Positions 26,161-33,733 of a DNA stretch of 64,000 bases are shown here, one piece after another. Position 1 is the stretch's first letter, and the number at the start of each line of letters is the position of its first letter. This DNA comes from Delta-02 sp964513565 (GTDB taxonomy: Bacteria; Desulfobacterota; Syntrophorhabdia; Syntrophorhabdales; Syntrophorhabdaceae): NCBI GenBank assembly GCA_964513565.1, contig CAZENE010000014.1, positions 1 to 64,000 of the forward strand. Direction: 5' to 3'. A program made the translations under genes and the position numbers. Below the pieces are notes generated by a model. The model searched no databases. It saw nothing but the letters and a program-made list of their open reading frames with translations, and was not told the origin of the DNA.

Positions 26161-26730
26161 GTGGATAAACCGCAAAACGAGACAGAACCCATCAAACAAA
26201 CGAGATTTGTCCAAGGAGTCAAAGATAACTTTGATGAGTCCTGGGAACGCATCAAGAAGGTCACAGGGTGGAAAAGATATGCTGAACTGGAACGTTTTTT
26301 GGGCATTGCGCCCGGGAGCAGTCAGGGTGCAAAAAAACGTAACAATATGCCCCTCGGATGGCTCTGCAAAGTCGCTGCAGCCCATGCAGTGAGATTGGAC
26401 TGGATGATAAAAGGCATAGAACCCATGCATTTGGATGATCCGATCTCGCGCCGGATCCCTTCTCCTACGGCTCCTTCGTCACCGGTTGAGCCTGATTTTC
26501 AAATGACACCGGAAATAAAGCCCGTATATGATGCCCTGGTGGAAGTAATGGATTCGGGCGAGTTGAACACTATAAACGCCTTGACCGAGCTCATTTATGA
26601 ATTGCGGGATAAAGTGAAGCTACAACAAGACATGGATTCTATCAGAAGAAAGCTCTTCGACAAACCAAAACCAACAAGGGTCTCCCCGAGTGACGACGAA
26701 CCCCCGGCGGCATTCCCGGGTTTTTCATAA
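26161..26730 (+). CDS. Phage CI-repressor-like DNA-binding protein
   Basis: About 189 residues. An N-terminal helical region resembles the bacteriophage CI-repressor N-domain family: SWERIKKVTGWKRYAELERF, LGIAPGSSQGAKKRNNMPLG, then WLCKVAAAHAVRLDWMIKG. A Pro-rich linker and a helical C-terminal part follow (DALVEVMDSGELNTINALTE, LRDKVKLQQDMDSIRRKLF), which would oligomerise. No S24 peptidase part is present, so cleavage-type induction is not expected. I prefer the GTG at 26161, four bases after AGGAGG; the ATG at 26158 is only one base from it. A perfect palindrome lies upstream. The 3' end overlaps the convergent ankyrin gene by 6 bases. Confidence 0.7.
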   Translation: MDKPQNETEPIKQTRFVQGVKDNFDESWERIKKVTGWKRYAELERFLGIAPGSSQGAKKRNNMPLGWLCKVAAAHAVRLDWMIKGIEPMHLDDPISRRIPSPTAPSSPVEPDFQMTPEIKPVYDALVEVMDSGELNTINALTELIYELRDKVKLQQDMDSIRRKLFDKPKPTRVSPSDDEPPAAFPGFS

Positions 26731-27786
26731 CCCCCCGGGTCCTAAATCCATTGTGCAGAACGCTGAAAACACCAGATCCGGGGCTTGTTCTCTAAAAAGA
26801 GTGATAATCTCATCGGGCGAACCTTTCTGCTCGCACGCCAGTAAAAGATCGAGGCCTGTATAGCCATTGCTGGTTCTGGCCTTCAGCTTTGCACCGTAGT
26901 CGAACAAAAGCCTGGCAATATCGGGAAAGTTCCATCGGCAGGCGTGATGAAGAGGGGTTTCGCTATTGTTATCTCTCGCGTTCACATTTGCCCCGTGGTT
27001 GAGACAGAGCAAAGCAATATCAGAGAATCCTTTCATAGATGCGTAATGAAGAGGGGTGAAGCCATTCGCCCGGAAACGTGCGTTGACCTCCGCATGACTA
27101 TCGAGAAGTGCCCTGGCAAGGTCGGTAGAACCTTTCATCGCCGCCAGATGCAGGGGCGTCTGACCGAGATTGTTTCGTACATTCGGGTCCGCTCCGGCTG
27201 CGAGGTAACGCTGGATGTCGCCAAGCACCCCTAATGTTATTCCCGTCCAGAGGAATGCATCGAGCGTTTTACGAATTGTAAGGCGGGTACCTTTTTTGAC
27301 CCTGGGGTCCTGCAGAATAGCACGGCAGAGTTTATCTGAGCCGTTTGAGATAAGATATCCTATCGGTTCATGGTATCTATGGTCTATTGCGTTGACATCG
27401 GCACCACGATCAATAAGAAGACACGCGATCTCAACGCAGGCGCGCTCAACGGTATCGGTGTGCTTTCTGGTTTTTAGGAACGAGTCAAAGATGATGTGCA
27501 GCGCCGTTTGACCAAGATTATTGCGTACATCCGGATCGGCACCGTGATCAAGGAAAAGACGGACGAGGTCTGCGCATCCTATTGAAACTGCGTTCAGGAA
27601 GGCGGTGTTGTTTTTTGCCAGTTCTGTCTGGGTTATCCCGTCTTCCTGACAGACTGCCAGGAATAGATGTAGCTGGGAGATCTCGAAATCCGGGTTTATG
27701 AGCTTCCGGACCTCCCCGATCATCTTTTCGAATTTCGCCATTGCATCCAACCCAGTCTTGGTCTTGGTTCCTGTGGATTTCTTCAA
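26725..27786 (-). CDS. Ankyrin-repeat protein with HTH-like N-terminus
   Basis: 353 residues. Residues 15-58 (KFEKMIGEVRKLI, FEISQLHLFLAVCQEDGITQ, TELAK) look like the beginning of a MarR-type winged helix, cut after the first recognition elements. Ankyrin units follow from about residue 60: AVSIGCADLVRLFLDHGADP, GQTALHIIF, HEPIGYLISNGSDK, GQTPLHLAAMKGSTDLARAL, GFTPLHYASMKGFSDIALLC, ETPLHHACRWNFPDIARLLF. These are protein-interaction repeats; no enzyme domain is seen. The start is a TTG at 27786 behind AGGAGAG. There is no signal peptide, so it is cytosolic. It may be a chimera of a regulator and an ankyrin gene. Role unknown; island neighbours suggest regulation or defence. Confidence 0.8.
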   Translation of the reverse strand: MKKSTGTKTKTGLDAMAKFEKMIGEVRKLINPDFEISQLHLFLAVCQEDGITQTELAKNNTAFLNAVSIGCADLVRLFLDHGADPDVRNNLGQTALHIIFDSFLKTRKHTDTVERACVEIACLLIDRGADVNAIDHRYHEPIGYLISNGSDKLCRAILQDPRVKKGTRLTIRKTLDAFLWTGITLGVLGDIQRYLAAGADPNVRNNLGQTPLHLAAMKGSTDLARALLDSHAEVNARFRANGFTPLHYASMKGFSDIALLCLNHGANVNARDNNSETPLHHACRWNFPDIARLLFDYGAKLKARTSNGYTGLDLLLACEQKGSPDEIITLFREQAPDLVFSAFCTMDLGPGGL

Positions 27787-27853
27787 TGTTTCTCTCCTGC
27801 ATGTGTTTTATAGTTGTTCGCACAAAAGCCTGCAGGCTTGATCATCTACAAGA

Positions 27854-27863
27854 ATAAATAGCA
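27854..27863 (-). promoter_or_regulatory. Possible extended -10 promoter element of the ankyrin gene
   Basis: TGCTATTTAT on the minus strand, about 70 bases upstream of the start at 27786. The same TGCTATTTATTCTT 14-mer occurs upstream of the histidine kinase at 58013 (minus strand). TGn plus TATTTA resembles an extended -10 box. No good -35 is seen. Confidence 0.35.
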
Positions 27864-27888
27864 TCCCGGGGAGATCTGTTCCCGATGA

Positions 27889-28611
27889 TCAGGACGGTCG
27901 AGGATAAGCTTCTTCGGATTCATCCTCATCAGTATTTTTCAGGCTTTTAAGAAAGTCGGCCACATACCGGTCGGTGCCCGTATTACGGGCTATCCGCATC
28001 AAACGTTCCAGATCCAGGTCATCGACATCGGTATCGAAAGGCGGCATAGTGAGTTTACTCTTACTGCGTGGGCTTGCCGCCAGGTAGATCCAGTCGACAA
28101 GAGCCTTCTCGGGAGTTGCGCGAGCGTAGAACTTTGCGGTCGGATCAAGGAGGTCGGACCTCACTCCGGCAGAGCTGTCGAGCATGCGCTCGGGCAAAGC
28201 GTGAAGCCTGAATTCCCCGAAGTCTCCCGTGATAGTTCGAACCATCGGAGACACCCTTCTCCCGGCTTCTGTATGTCGGATCGGAGCGACGAAGGTTATC
28301 GCTCTCGGCGGGTTATTTATAATGCCAAAAGCACCCAGGACATACTGAAGCGATACAACCGCGCCAGGATACATATACTGGCAGGCTTCGGGCGGAACAA
28401 CGGGAGGGTGGGCGCGCATATTTGCATAAAGTGAACGATACACTTTAACGAGCTCGCCGGCCTCGGTCATCTCGTTTATCCATGAGTGCAGCGTATTGTC
28501 GGTTATACTCGGTTTTATGTTCTGGGCAATCTTGAGCAGGACGGACGTGGATACAAAACGCATGGCCCTTGGCCCATACAGTGCCTTCTCAATCTCACCG
28601 CGCCATCTCAT
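27889..28611 (-). CDS. abiEi: AbiEi-like antitoxin of a type IV toxin-antitoxin pair
   Basis: 240 residues: an N-terminal winged-helix part (FVSTSVLLKIAQNIKP, LHSWINEMTEAGELVKVYRS) and a C-terminal antitoxin part with CQYMYPGAVVSLQYVLGAFG and TPEKALVDWIYLAA, as in AbiEi proteins. Family knowledge: AbiEi represses the operon and neutralises the AbiEii nucleotidyltransferase without direct complex formation. Its start overlaps the toxin gene by 4 bases (ATGA), but it lies downstream of the toxin, the reverse of classical abiEi-abiEii order. Assignment rests on overall pattern and partner. Confidence 0.8.
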   Translation of the reverse strand: MRWRGEIEKALYGPRAMRFVSTSVLLKIAQNIKPSITDNTLHSWINEMTEAGELVKVYRSLYANMRAHPPVVPPEACQYMYPGAVVSLQYVLGAFGIINNPPRAITFVAPIRHTEAGRRVSPMVRTITGDFGEFRLHALPERMLDSSAGVRSDLLDPTAKFYARATPEKALVDWIYLAASPRSKSKLTMPPFDTDVDDLDLERLMRIARNTGTDRYVADFLKSLKNTDEDESEEAYPRPS

Positions 28612-29441
28612 AATATCTGTCCTGGTTGATTATGATCATCATTATTCTCTCCGGGATAAAATCTGGTAATAATTGCCTCAATCTTCTCTCCAGTTTTCAT
28701 AACTATCTCATGGAAGTATTCTTCGGTTATTCTGGAAGCTTCGGCTTTCTCGAGATAGGGTATAACCTCCTCGCAAAATCTCTCCCAGGTCATCATGTCC
28801 AGTTTATTCCATATCCGCTCAACGAGTTCTTCAGCCGACATGTCGTGTCTTTTAATGAAACCGGTCATTAATGCCGCATCGGGCTCAACATTCATGACAA
28901 AGAGGATATAGAGATCATAAAGGTCTCTTGGCGCATCTCGGTTATCACTTAACAATGCATTCATTTTCGCTACTATCAATGCTTGGGCATCGTAAGTCTC
29001 CAGGGTGACAGGGGGCAGGTTATACTTTGGTGGCGGCACAAAGGTCGTTGTAATAACGTGGTCCTCATTCAATAGTCCTCTCCGGGAAACCTCGACAGTC
29101 AAGCTAAACGGTTCTCCAGTATCAGCAATGGTTCCATTTATCTTCCATCTGAGGGTTGTATCAGTTTGTTTGGGTTCGGTAACCCTGGCATTCTGAATAT
29201 AATTGGTGTAAGCAAGCACCGCTTTACGGATGGCCGCTCGTATTGTCTCTTTTGTATATTCAGGCTCCTTAAGGGGATTTGCATCGAGATCTATATCTTT
29301 GGTATATCGCAGGCTATTTGCGGCAGTGCGCATGGCCATTCCTCCCTTCAGGATCATATCTCTTCGTCTGGTATGCCAGAATATTTCCGAAAGGATCTTC
29401 ATCTGAAGCGTTTCACGTATTATAAATATCAGGGAATCCAT
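28608..29441 (-). CDS. abiEii: AbiEii-like nucleotidyltransferase toxin
   Basis: About 277 residues. The nucleotidyltransferase signature is clear: MILKGGMAMRTAANSLRYTK followed by DIDLDAN (catalytic acidic pair), then TVEVSRRGLL, and ALIVAKMNALLSDN with RDLYDLYILF, as in AbiEii/AbiGii. Such proteins transfer nucleotides to RNA (tRNA in studied members) and arrest growth or abort phage infection. I use the ATG at 29441, with GAGGTG four bases upstream; an ATG at 29453 is in frame. It is first in the pair, overlapping the antitoxin gene by 4 bases. Confidence 0.87.
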   Translation of the reverse strand: MDSLIFIIRETLQMKILSEIFWHTRRRDMILKGGMAMRTAANSLRYTKDIDLDANPLKEPEYTKETIRAAIRKAVLAYTNYIQNARVTEPKQTDTTLRWKINGTIADTGEPFSLTVEVSRRGLLNEDHVITTTFVPPPKYNLPPVTLETYDAQALIVAKMNALLSDNRDAPRDLYDLYILFVMNVEPDAALMTGFIKRHDMSAEELVERIWNKLDMMTWERFCEEVIPYLEKAEASRITEEYFHEIVMKTGEKIEAIITRFYPGENNDDHNQPGQIL

Positions 29442-29667
29442 TTTGCACCTCATGTGTATTGAGTTGGTATCAACAAAAGAATACTATCTCAATACAGTAA
29501 TGTCAAGAAAAAGGCTGCTGACCGCCTGTCGCATGGTTTCCGAAAATGCTATTTATCAGTTAAGGGAAGAGTCTTTGAAACAATGTCAAAAAAGTATAAA
29601 AGTGAAAATCCTACGCATAACTTTTGGCTTGTAACTTACGGAAGCTATTGTAGTATATGGTTATGCC

Positions 29668-29702
29668 TTGCAGTTGACTTTGCAGTAATCTTGCAGTAAT
29701 AT
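29668..29702 (+). promoter_or_regulatory. Strong promoter overlapped by three direct repeats
   Basis: TTGACT (29674-29679), a 17-base spacer and TATAAT-like TAATAT (29697-29702) form a good sigma70 promoter for the gene at 29736. The heptamer TTGCAGT occurs three times, at 29668, 29680 and 29691, so a repeat covers each helical turn across the -35 and spacer. This is the layout of a repressor or activator site array. Confidence 0.65.
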
Positions 29703-29735
29703 TTTTATATGAAAAATGCGTGACGGAGGCCAATT

Positions 29736-30128
29736 GTGAGGACATATTACTGGAACGCCGCACAGAACGATAATCCCCTTAAAACCCCTTTTCTGGGACA
29801 ATTTGTACTCACCGATGCCAACATACTTATACCAGATGAAACGCTCATATCGCTTGACCAGGAAGTTTCGCACCTCGAAGCGGCTGTTCCTGGAGATGTC
29901 AGGTCACAGCTTATATCGCGAAATGAACTGCTTACATCGTTTGCCATATCAAAAGCCGAAAAGACCAATAAACTCACGATAGACGAAATGAGACAGATCC
30001 GTGCCGCCAACAGCGGCGGGGGAGGTCCAGTCATCTATTGCCTCCTTTATGCCATCCATGACGACCTCTTGATACTACGTTATGATAAGTGCGCGCACTT
30101 GTCACGTAGTTTTCCAACGTTTTTTTAA
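29736..30128 (+). CDS. Hypothetical 130-residue protein upstream of HTH paralog 3
   Basis: GTG start at 29736 with GGAGG seven bases upstream and a strong promoter with repeats before it. The protein has FLGQFVLTDANILIPDETLI, an acidic middle helix (LDQEVSHLEAA), LTIDEMRQIRAANSGGGG and a short hydrophobic end (VIYCLLYAIHDDLLIL). No family is recognised. Its TAA overlaps the ATG at 30128, which opens the frame of paralog 3, so the two are likely translated together. The C-terminal hydrophobic stretch is too short for a confident membrane call. Confidence 0.6.
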   Translation: MRTYYWNAAQNDNPLKTPFLGQFVLTDANILIPDETLISLDQEVSHLEAAVPGDVRSQLISRNELLTSFAISKAEKTNKLTIDEMRQIRAANSGGGGPVIYCLLYAIHDDLLILRYDKCAHLSRSFPTFF

Positions 30129-30178
30129 TGCTCGTTATTTTCATTGAAATGATTCAGGTTTTTAATGTAACATATCGT

Positions 30179-31006
30179 ATGAGTATCGTCCGGAACTCCA
30201 TGGACACTTTTGGCAAGAAGGTCAGACTACTTCGAAAGGTCTTCAACGTTTCTCAAAAACAGCTCGGAAGCGTCCTCGGTCTTGAACATTTCTATATTTC
30301 GCGCTGGGAATCAGGAAAGCACAAGCCGTGGAAAGAGCGGTCAGATGCCGTCGCGCGTTATTTCATGGTGTGGCACAGGTGGTTGTACGAGGATAACGAG
30401 GATTTTCCAATCTTCCTCGGGACTATCCTGTTCCGGCCTGTCAAAAGCGAAGCTTCTTTGCGGGCCTTGACCGAACTGATCTATTTCGATGGCGGCACTG
30501 TGAACAGAATTCTCCTTCAGGACAAGCGGATTGTCGTAGCTTTTTTCCGGTCCGGCACACATCCCACATCCTATTTCATCCCAATCCCAACGGACGTGAG
30601 TTATGATGCCGTAAAGGATGCATTGCTTCCTTTCGTTGAAAGGGCAGTGATCGACCTGGACAAGGAATTGGAACGGAGAGGAGAGAAGCCGACATCGCCG
30701 GACTCCCCTTCGACCAAAGCCGGACGCTTGATTGATTTTCTCCGAAAACCTCTGAAAGAGCACGAAATGGACGAGTTGCTCAGCTTCGAATCCCGCAAGG
30801 ACATTACCCGGTTGACAGGCGTGCTGGTTGACCATGATCGCGGCATCATCCTGAAGCCTCACGGCCGCGACTCTAGGATCATTGTTGAAGACAAAGTACG
30901 TTCCCTCTATGATTATCTGGTGAAGATGGATATTACCGCCGCTGAGATCAACGAGGCGGTACGCCGATATACCACCACCCGAGCGGATAAGATTTCCCTT
31001 CCATGA
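30179..31006 (+). CDS. HTH protein, paralog 3
   Basis: About 275 residues. It begins MSIVRNSMDTFGKKVRLLRK; the HTH (VFNVSQKQLGSVLGLEHFYI then SRWESGKHKPWK) is almost the same as in paralog 1. The C-terminal half keeps the family landmarks: FLGTILFRPV, RKDITRLTGVLVDHDRGII, KVRSLYDYLVKMDITAAEIN. Compared with paralogs 1 and 2 it has an insert (about 160-195: LDKELERRGEKPTSPDSP). The ATG at 30179 aligns best with paralog 1; the ATG at 30128 overlaps the previous stop and is a possible reinitiation start. The 55 bases 30281-30335 are identical to 24554-24608. Confidence 0.78.
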   Translation: MSIVRNSMDTFGKKVRLLRKVFNVSQKQLGSVLGLEHFYISRWESGKHKPWKERSDAVARYFMVWHRWLYEDNEDFPIFLGTILFRPVKSEASLRALTELIYFDGGTVNRILLQDKRIVVAFFRSGTHPTSYFIPIPTDVSYDAVKDALLPFVERAVIDLDKELERRGEKPTSPDSPSTKAGRLIDFLRKPLKEHEMDELLSFESRKDITRLTGVLVDHDRGIILKPHGRDSRIIVEDKVRSLYDYLVKMDITAAEINEAVRRYTTTRADKISLP

Positions 31007-31023
31007 TTCCGTAACTTCACGAC

Positions 31024-31186
31024 CTTTTACCCGTATTGCCCCCCCCACACCCGACGCCTCCGATACGCTTCCAGGATATCCAGCCAATTCCTCTCATTGG
31101 CATGATCTTCACCTCCCCTGAACGACAGGCTTCTTCCCCGCTGAAAAGTCAATATTCTCAAAGCACAGGGGTAATACGGGTAAAAG
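31024..31186. repeat. Inverted repeat pair around a short G-rich segment
   Basis: Left arm 31024-31042 (CTTTTACCCGTATTGCCCC) and right arm 31168-31186 are reverse complements with one mismatch in 19, separated by 125 bases. On the minus strand inside, GGAGGTGAAGATC precedes an ATG at about 31106 with a 28-codon Gly-rich frame, while another frame reads ERNWLDILEAYRRRRVW without a start. It could be a small non-autonomous element or a decayed small gene next to the tRNA. Confidence 0.5.
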
Positions 31187-31229
31187 AAAAGGCGGTCTAA
31201 ATGACCGCCCCGCAATCCGTTGATAAAAG

Positions 31230-31303
<74 letters not shown>

Positions 31304-31486
31304 GTGGTGGTTATTATAGCGATTTTGGGTGGTTATTTCAATATAATCGGAAGCGGGGCGCCTGCGGCAAAAAAAGATTGGCGTTCATTATCTGCTTGAA
31401 AAAAAACATAAGTAGGGTTATGTTGTTAGCGTTCAATTTGATCTGACTACAGGTTTTAATTTTCTCAATAACAAAGAGGTGACTCG

Positions 31487-31579
31487 ATGGGCAGTGTAAT
31501 GAAGTGGAGGAAAAAAAAGATAAGGAAACATAAATATAAAAAATTAAGAAGGAGAACGCGGCATCAGCGCAGGAAGTAG
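31487..31579 (+). CDS. AURKAIP1/COX24-domain small ribosomal-type protein
   Basis: A 30-residue, very basic peptide beginning MGSVMKWRKKKIRKHKYKK and ending in TRHQRRK. This matches the short AURKAIP1/COX24-domain proteins of bacteria (relatives of mitochondrial mS38), which bind the small ribosomal subunit. AGAGGTG precedes the ATG by 6 bases. Its last 36 bases overlap the convergent nfo gene. It is easily missed because of its size. Confidence 0.75.
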   Translation: MGSVMKWRKKKIRKHKYKKLRRRTRHQRRK

Positions 31580-32380
31580 CAGCGACCGCATAACCTTCAT
31601 ATTCACTTCGTCCATATTGCCCATCTTGGGCGTTTCCATAACGCCAGCCAGATGGGCAAATCTTTTATCTTTCAACAGCTGCCTGAAAAATTCGAGGCCG
31701 ATCTTGCCTTCCCCTATGTGCCAGTGACGGTCGGTACGCGTGCCTGCCGGGGTTCTGGAGTCGTTCAGGTGAAAGAAGCCGACCTTATGGATGCCAAGCA
31801 GGCGGTCAAATTCGCTGATGAAGTTGTTCCAGCCGCCTTTTTCCGTTATTTTATATCCGGATTGGAACAGGTGCGCCGTGTCGAGGCAAAACAGGACCTT
31901 TTCGTTATTTTTAACGTTCTCATAAATACGGGCCAGTTCTTCGATGGTCGTCCCGAGCGCCCTGCCCTGTCCCGCCGTATTTTCGATAAGGATCGCGATG
32001 TCGTACTGATCGTGCACGGCATTTATTGCCTCAGCCGTTACCTGTGCGCCTGCCCGTTTATCATGATGCGAACCGGGGTGCGCGACCAGGAAATGGATGC
32101 CCAGTCGGGCACACAAAGACGCCTCGTGAAGCAGGCCTTTAAGATTGCGCTCGTTTTCATCGATCTTTGCCAGATTCGGCAGATATGATAGATGAGCGTA
32201 AACGGGCAGAGAAGCGGAAAGGCGAGCGAATGCTTCAATATCCTTGTCCGCCAGCGTCCTTGGTGCCCATGACCTCGGATTTTTTACGAATATCTGTACC
32301 GCCTCGCATCCCAGCTTTTGCGCCTTTTCGAGAGTGGCGTTGAAACCCTGTGATATCGAGACATGGAACCCGAGTTTCAT
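31544..32380 (-). CDS. nfo: Endonuclease IV, AP-site repair
   Basis: 278-residue TIM-barrel metallo-endonuclease that cuts 5' of abasic sites in DNA base-excision repair. Metal-site motifs are in order: HVSISQGF, AHLSYLPNLA, FLVAHPGSHHDKRAG, ILIENTAGQG, FCLDTAHLFQSGY, FFHLNDSR, DRHWHIGEGKIG, VMETPKMG. Full length and intact. The start ATG at 32380 lies close to the divergent pfk start. The 3' end overlaps the small ribosomal-type gene on the other strand. Confidence 0.96.
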   Translation of the reverse strand: MKLGFHVSISQGFNATLEKAQKLGCEAVQIFVKNPRSWAPRTLADKDIEAFARLSASLPVYAHLSYLPNLAKIDENERNLKGLLHEASLCARLGIHFLVAHPGSHHDKRAGAQVTAEAINAVHDQYDIAILIENTAGQGRALGTTIEELARIYENVKNNEKVLFCLDTAHLFQSGYKITEKGGWNNFISEFDRLLGIHKVGFFHLNDSRTPAGTRTDRHWHIGEGKIGLEFFRQLLKDKRFAHLAGVMETPKMGNMDEVNMKVMRSLLLPALMPRSPS

Positions 32381-32401
32381 AATATGTCCTCACAACAACA
32401 T

Positions 32402-33703
32402 ATGACAAAAAATGTTGCAAATAAAGACGGAAAGTTGCAGAATAACACCATGGCGACGGAAGCTATCGGAATAATCGTCGGCGGCGGGCCCGCCCCCGGC
32501 ATAAACGGCGTGATCAGCGCAGCCACGATCGAAGCGATAAATTCCGGTAAAAAGGTCTTCGGGATAAAGGGGGGCTTCAAGGCACTCTTCGAAGGCCACA
32601 AAGATATATTCGTCCCTCTCACGATCGATGATGTGTCGCGCATCCATTCCACAGGCGGCTCCATTCTTCGCACATCACGCGACAAGCCGGAAAATGCCAA
32701 GGCCAAGTTTAAAACACTCATGTCGACCTTAAAGGGGGCCGGCATCAAGTACCTCATCACGATAGGCGGCGATGGCACCCTGTATATGGCCAACTGGATA
32801 GAACGCGAGGCCCGGGGTTCTATAAGTGTCGTGCATACTCCGAAAACCATTGACAACGACATACCTCTTCCGGGAGGGTTCTCGACGTTCGGCTTTCAGA
32901 CCGCGCGGCATGTGGGAGTCTATATAGTCAACAATATCATGGAAGATGCCCGGACAATGGGCAGATGGTATTTCATCACAACAATGGGAAGACATGCCGG
33001 GCACCTGGCCCTCGGGATGGGAAAAGCGGCCGGCGCGACACTGTGCCTGATACCCGAGGAATTCCCTGAAGAAAAATTATCGTTCAAGAAAGTTGCCGAT
33101 ATCCTTACGGCGGCTATTATTAAACGAATAAGCATGGGCCGTGATTACGGTATAGCTATCCTTGCCGAAGGTATATCGGAGAAATTCGACCTCGATGAAT
33201 TGCGTGAATACGAAGAGGTGGAAAAGAATGAAAAGGGTGAGCTGAAATTATCCGAAATACAGCTTGGCAGGGTTTTGAAGGATTTCGTGAACAAGACCCT
33301 TTCGGAATTGGGTCATGAGGTCGGCATCGTCGATAAGAATATCGGGTATGAACTGCGCGCGGCAAGCCCTATCCCCTTTGACGTAGAATATACGCGCAAT
33401 CTCGGGTATGGCGCTGTCAGATTTCTCTTGAGGGGCGGTACGGGGTCCATGATAGTTCAATTCGAAGGCAATTTGAGGCCTGTGCCCTTCGTAGAGATGA
33501 TAGATTACAGGACTGGAAAGGTGAAGATCAGGACCGTGGACACCTCCACGGAGACATACGAGGTTGCCCGGAAGTATATGATCCGCCTTGAAAAAGAAGA
33601 CCTTGAAGGTCATGATCTTGAACAGATCGCAAAAGCCGCCAACATGTCGCCCGAAGATTTCAAAGGGCGTTTCGAATACACGCTGGAAGGCCATCGTCCT
33701 TAA
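32402..33703 (+). CDS. pfkA: 6-phosphofructokinase, long form with mixed donor residues
   Basis: Glycolytic kinase, about 433 residues. Motifs: GIIVGGGPAPGING (donor loop), ITIGGDGTLYMA, PKTIDNDIPLPGG (catalytic TIDND), ETMGRHAGHLALG-type stretch as TTMGRHAGHLALGMG, PEEFP, and RDYGIAILAEGISEKF. The GGDG glycine is typical of ATP users, while the Lys in PKTIDND is typical of pyrophosphate-type enzymes and of trypanosomatid ATP-PFKs. The phosphoryl donor is therefore uncertain. ATGs at 32363, 32384, 32402 and 32450 are possible, none with a strong ribosome site; homology begins at about 32450. Divergent from nfo. Confidence 0.92.
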   Translation: MTKNVANKDGKLQNNTMATEAIGIIVGGGPAPGINGVISAATIEAINSGKKVFGIKGGFKALFEGHKDIFVPLTIDDVSRIHSTGGSILRTSRDKPENAKAKFKTLMSTLKGAGIKYLITIGGDGTLYMANWIEREARGSISVVHTPKTIDNDIPLPGGFSTFGFQTARHVGVYIVNNIMEDARTMGRWYFITTMGRHAGHLALGMGKAAGATLCLIPEEFPEEKLSFKKVADILTAAIIKRISMGRDYGIAILAEGISEKFDLDELREYEEVEKNEKGELKLSEIQLGRVLKDFVNKTLSELGHEVGIVDKNIGYELRAASPIPFDVEYTRNLGYGAVRFLLRGGTGSMIVQFEGNLRPVPFVEMIDYRTGKVKIRTVDTSTETYEVARKYMIRLEKEDLEGHDLEQIAKAANMSPEDFKGRFEYTLEGHRP

Positions 33704-33733
33704 CCACCCTTCGGCCCGGACAATGACCATACA

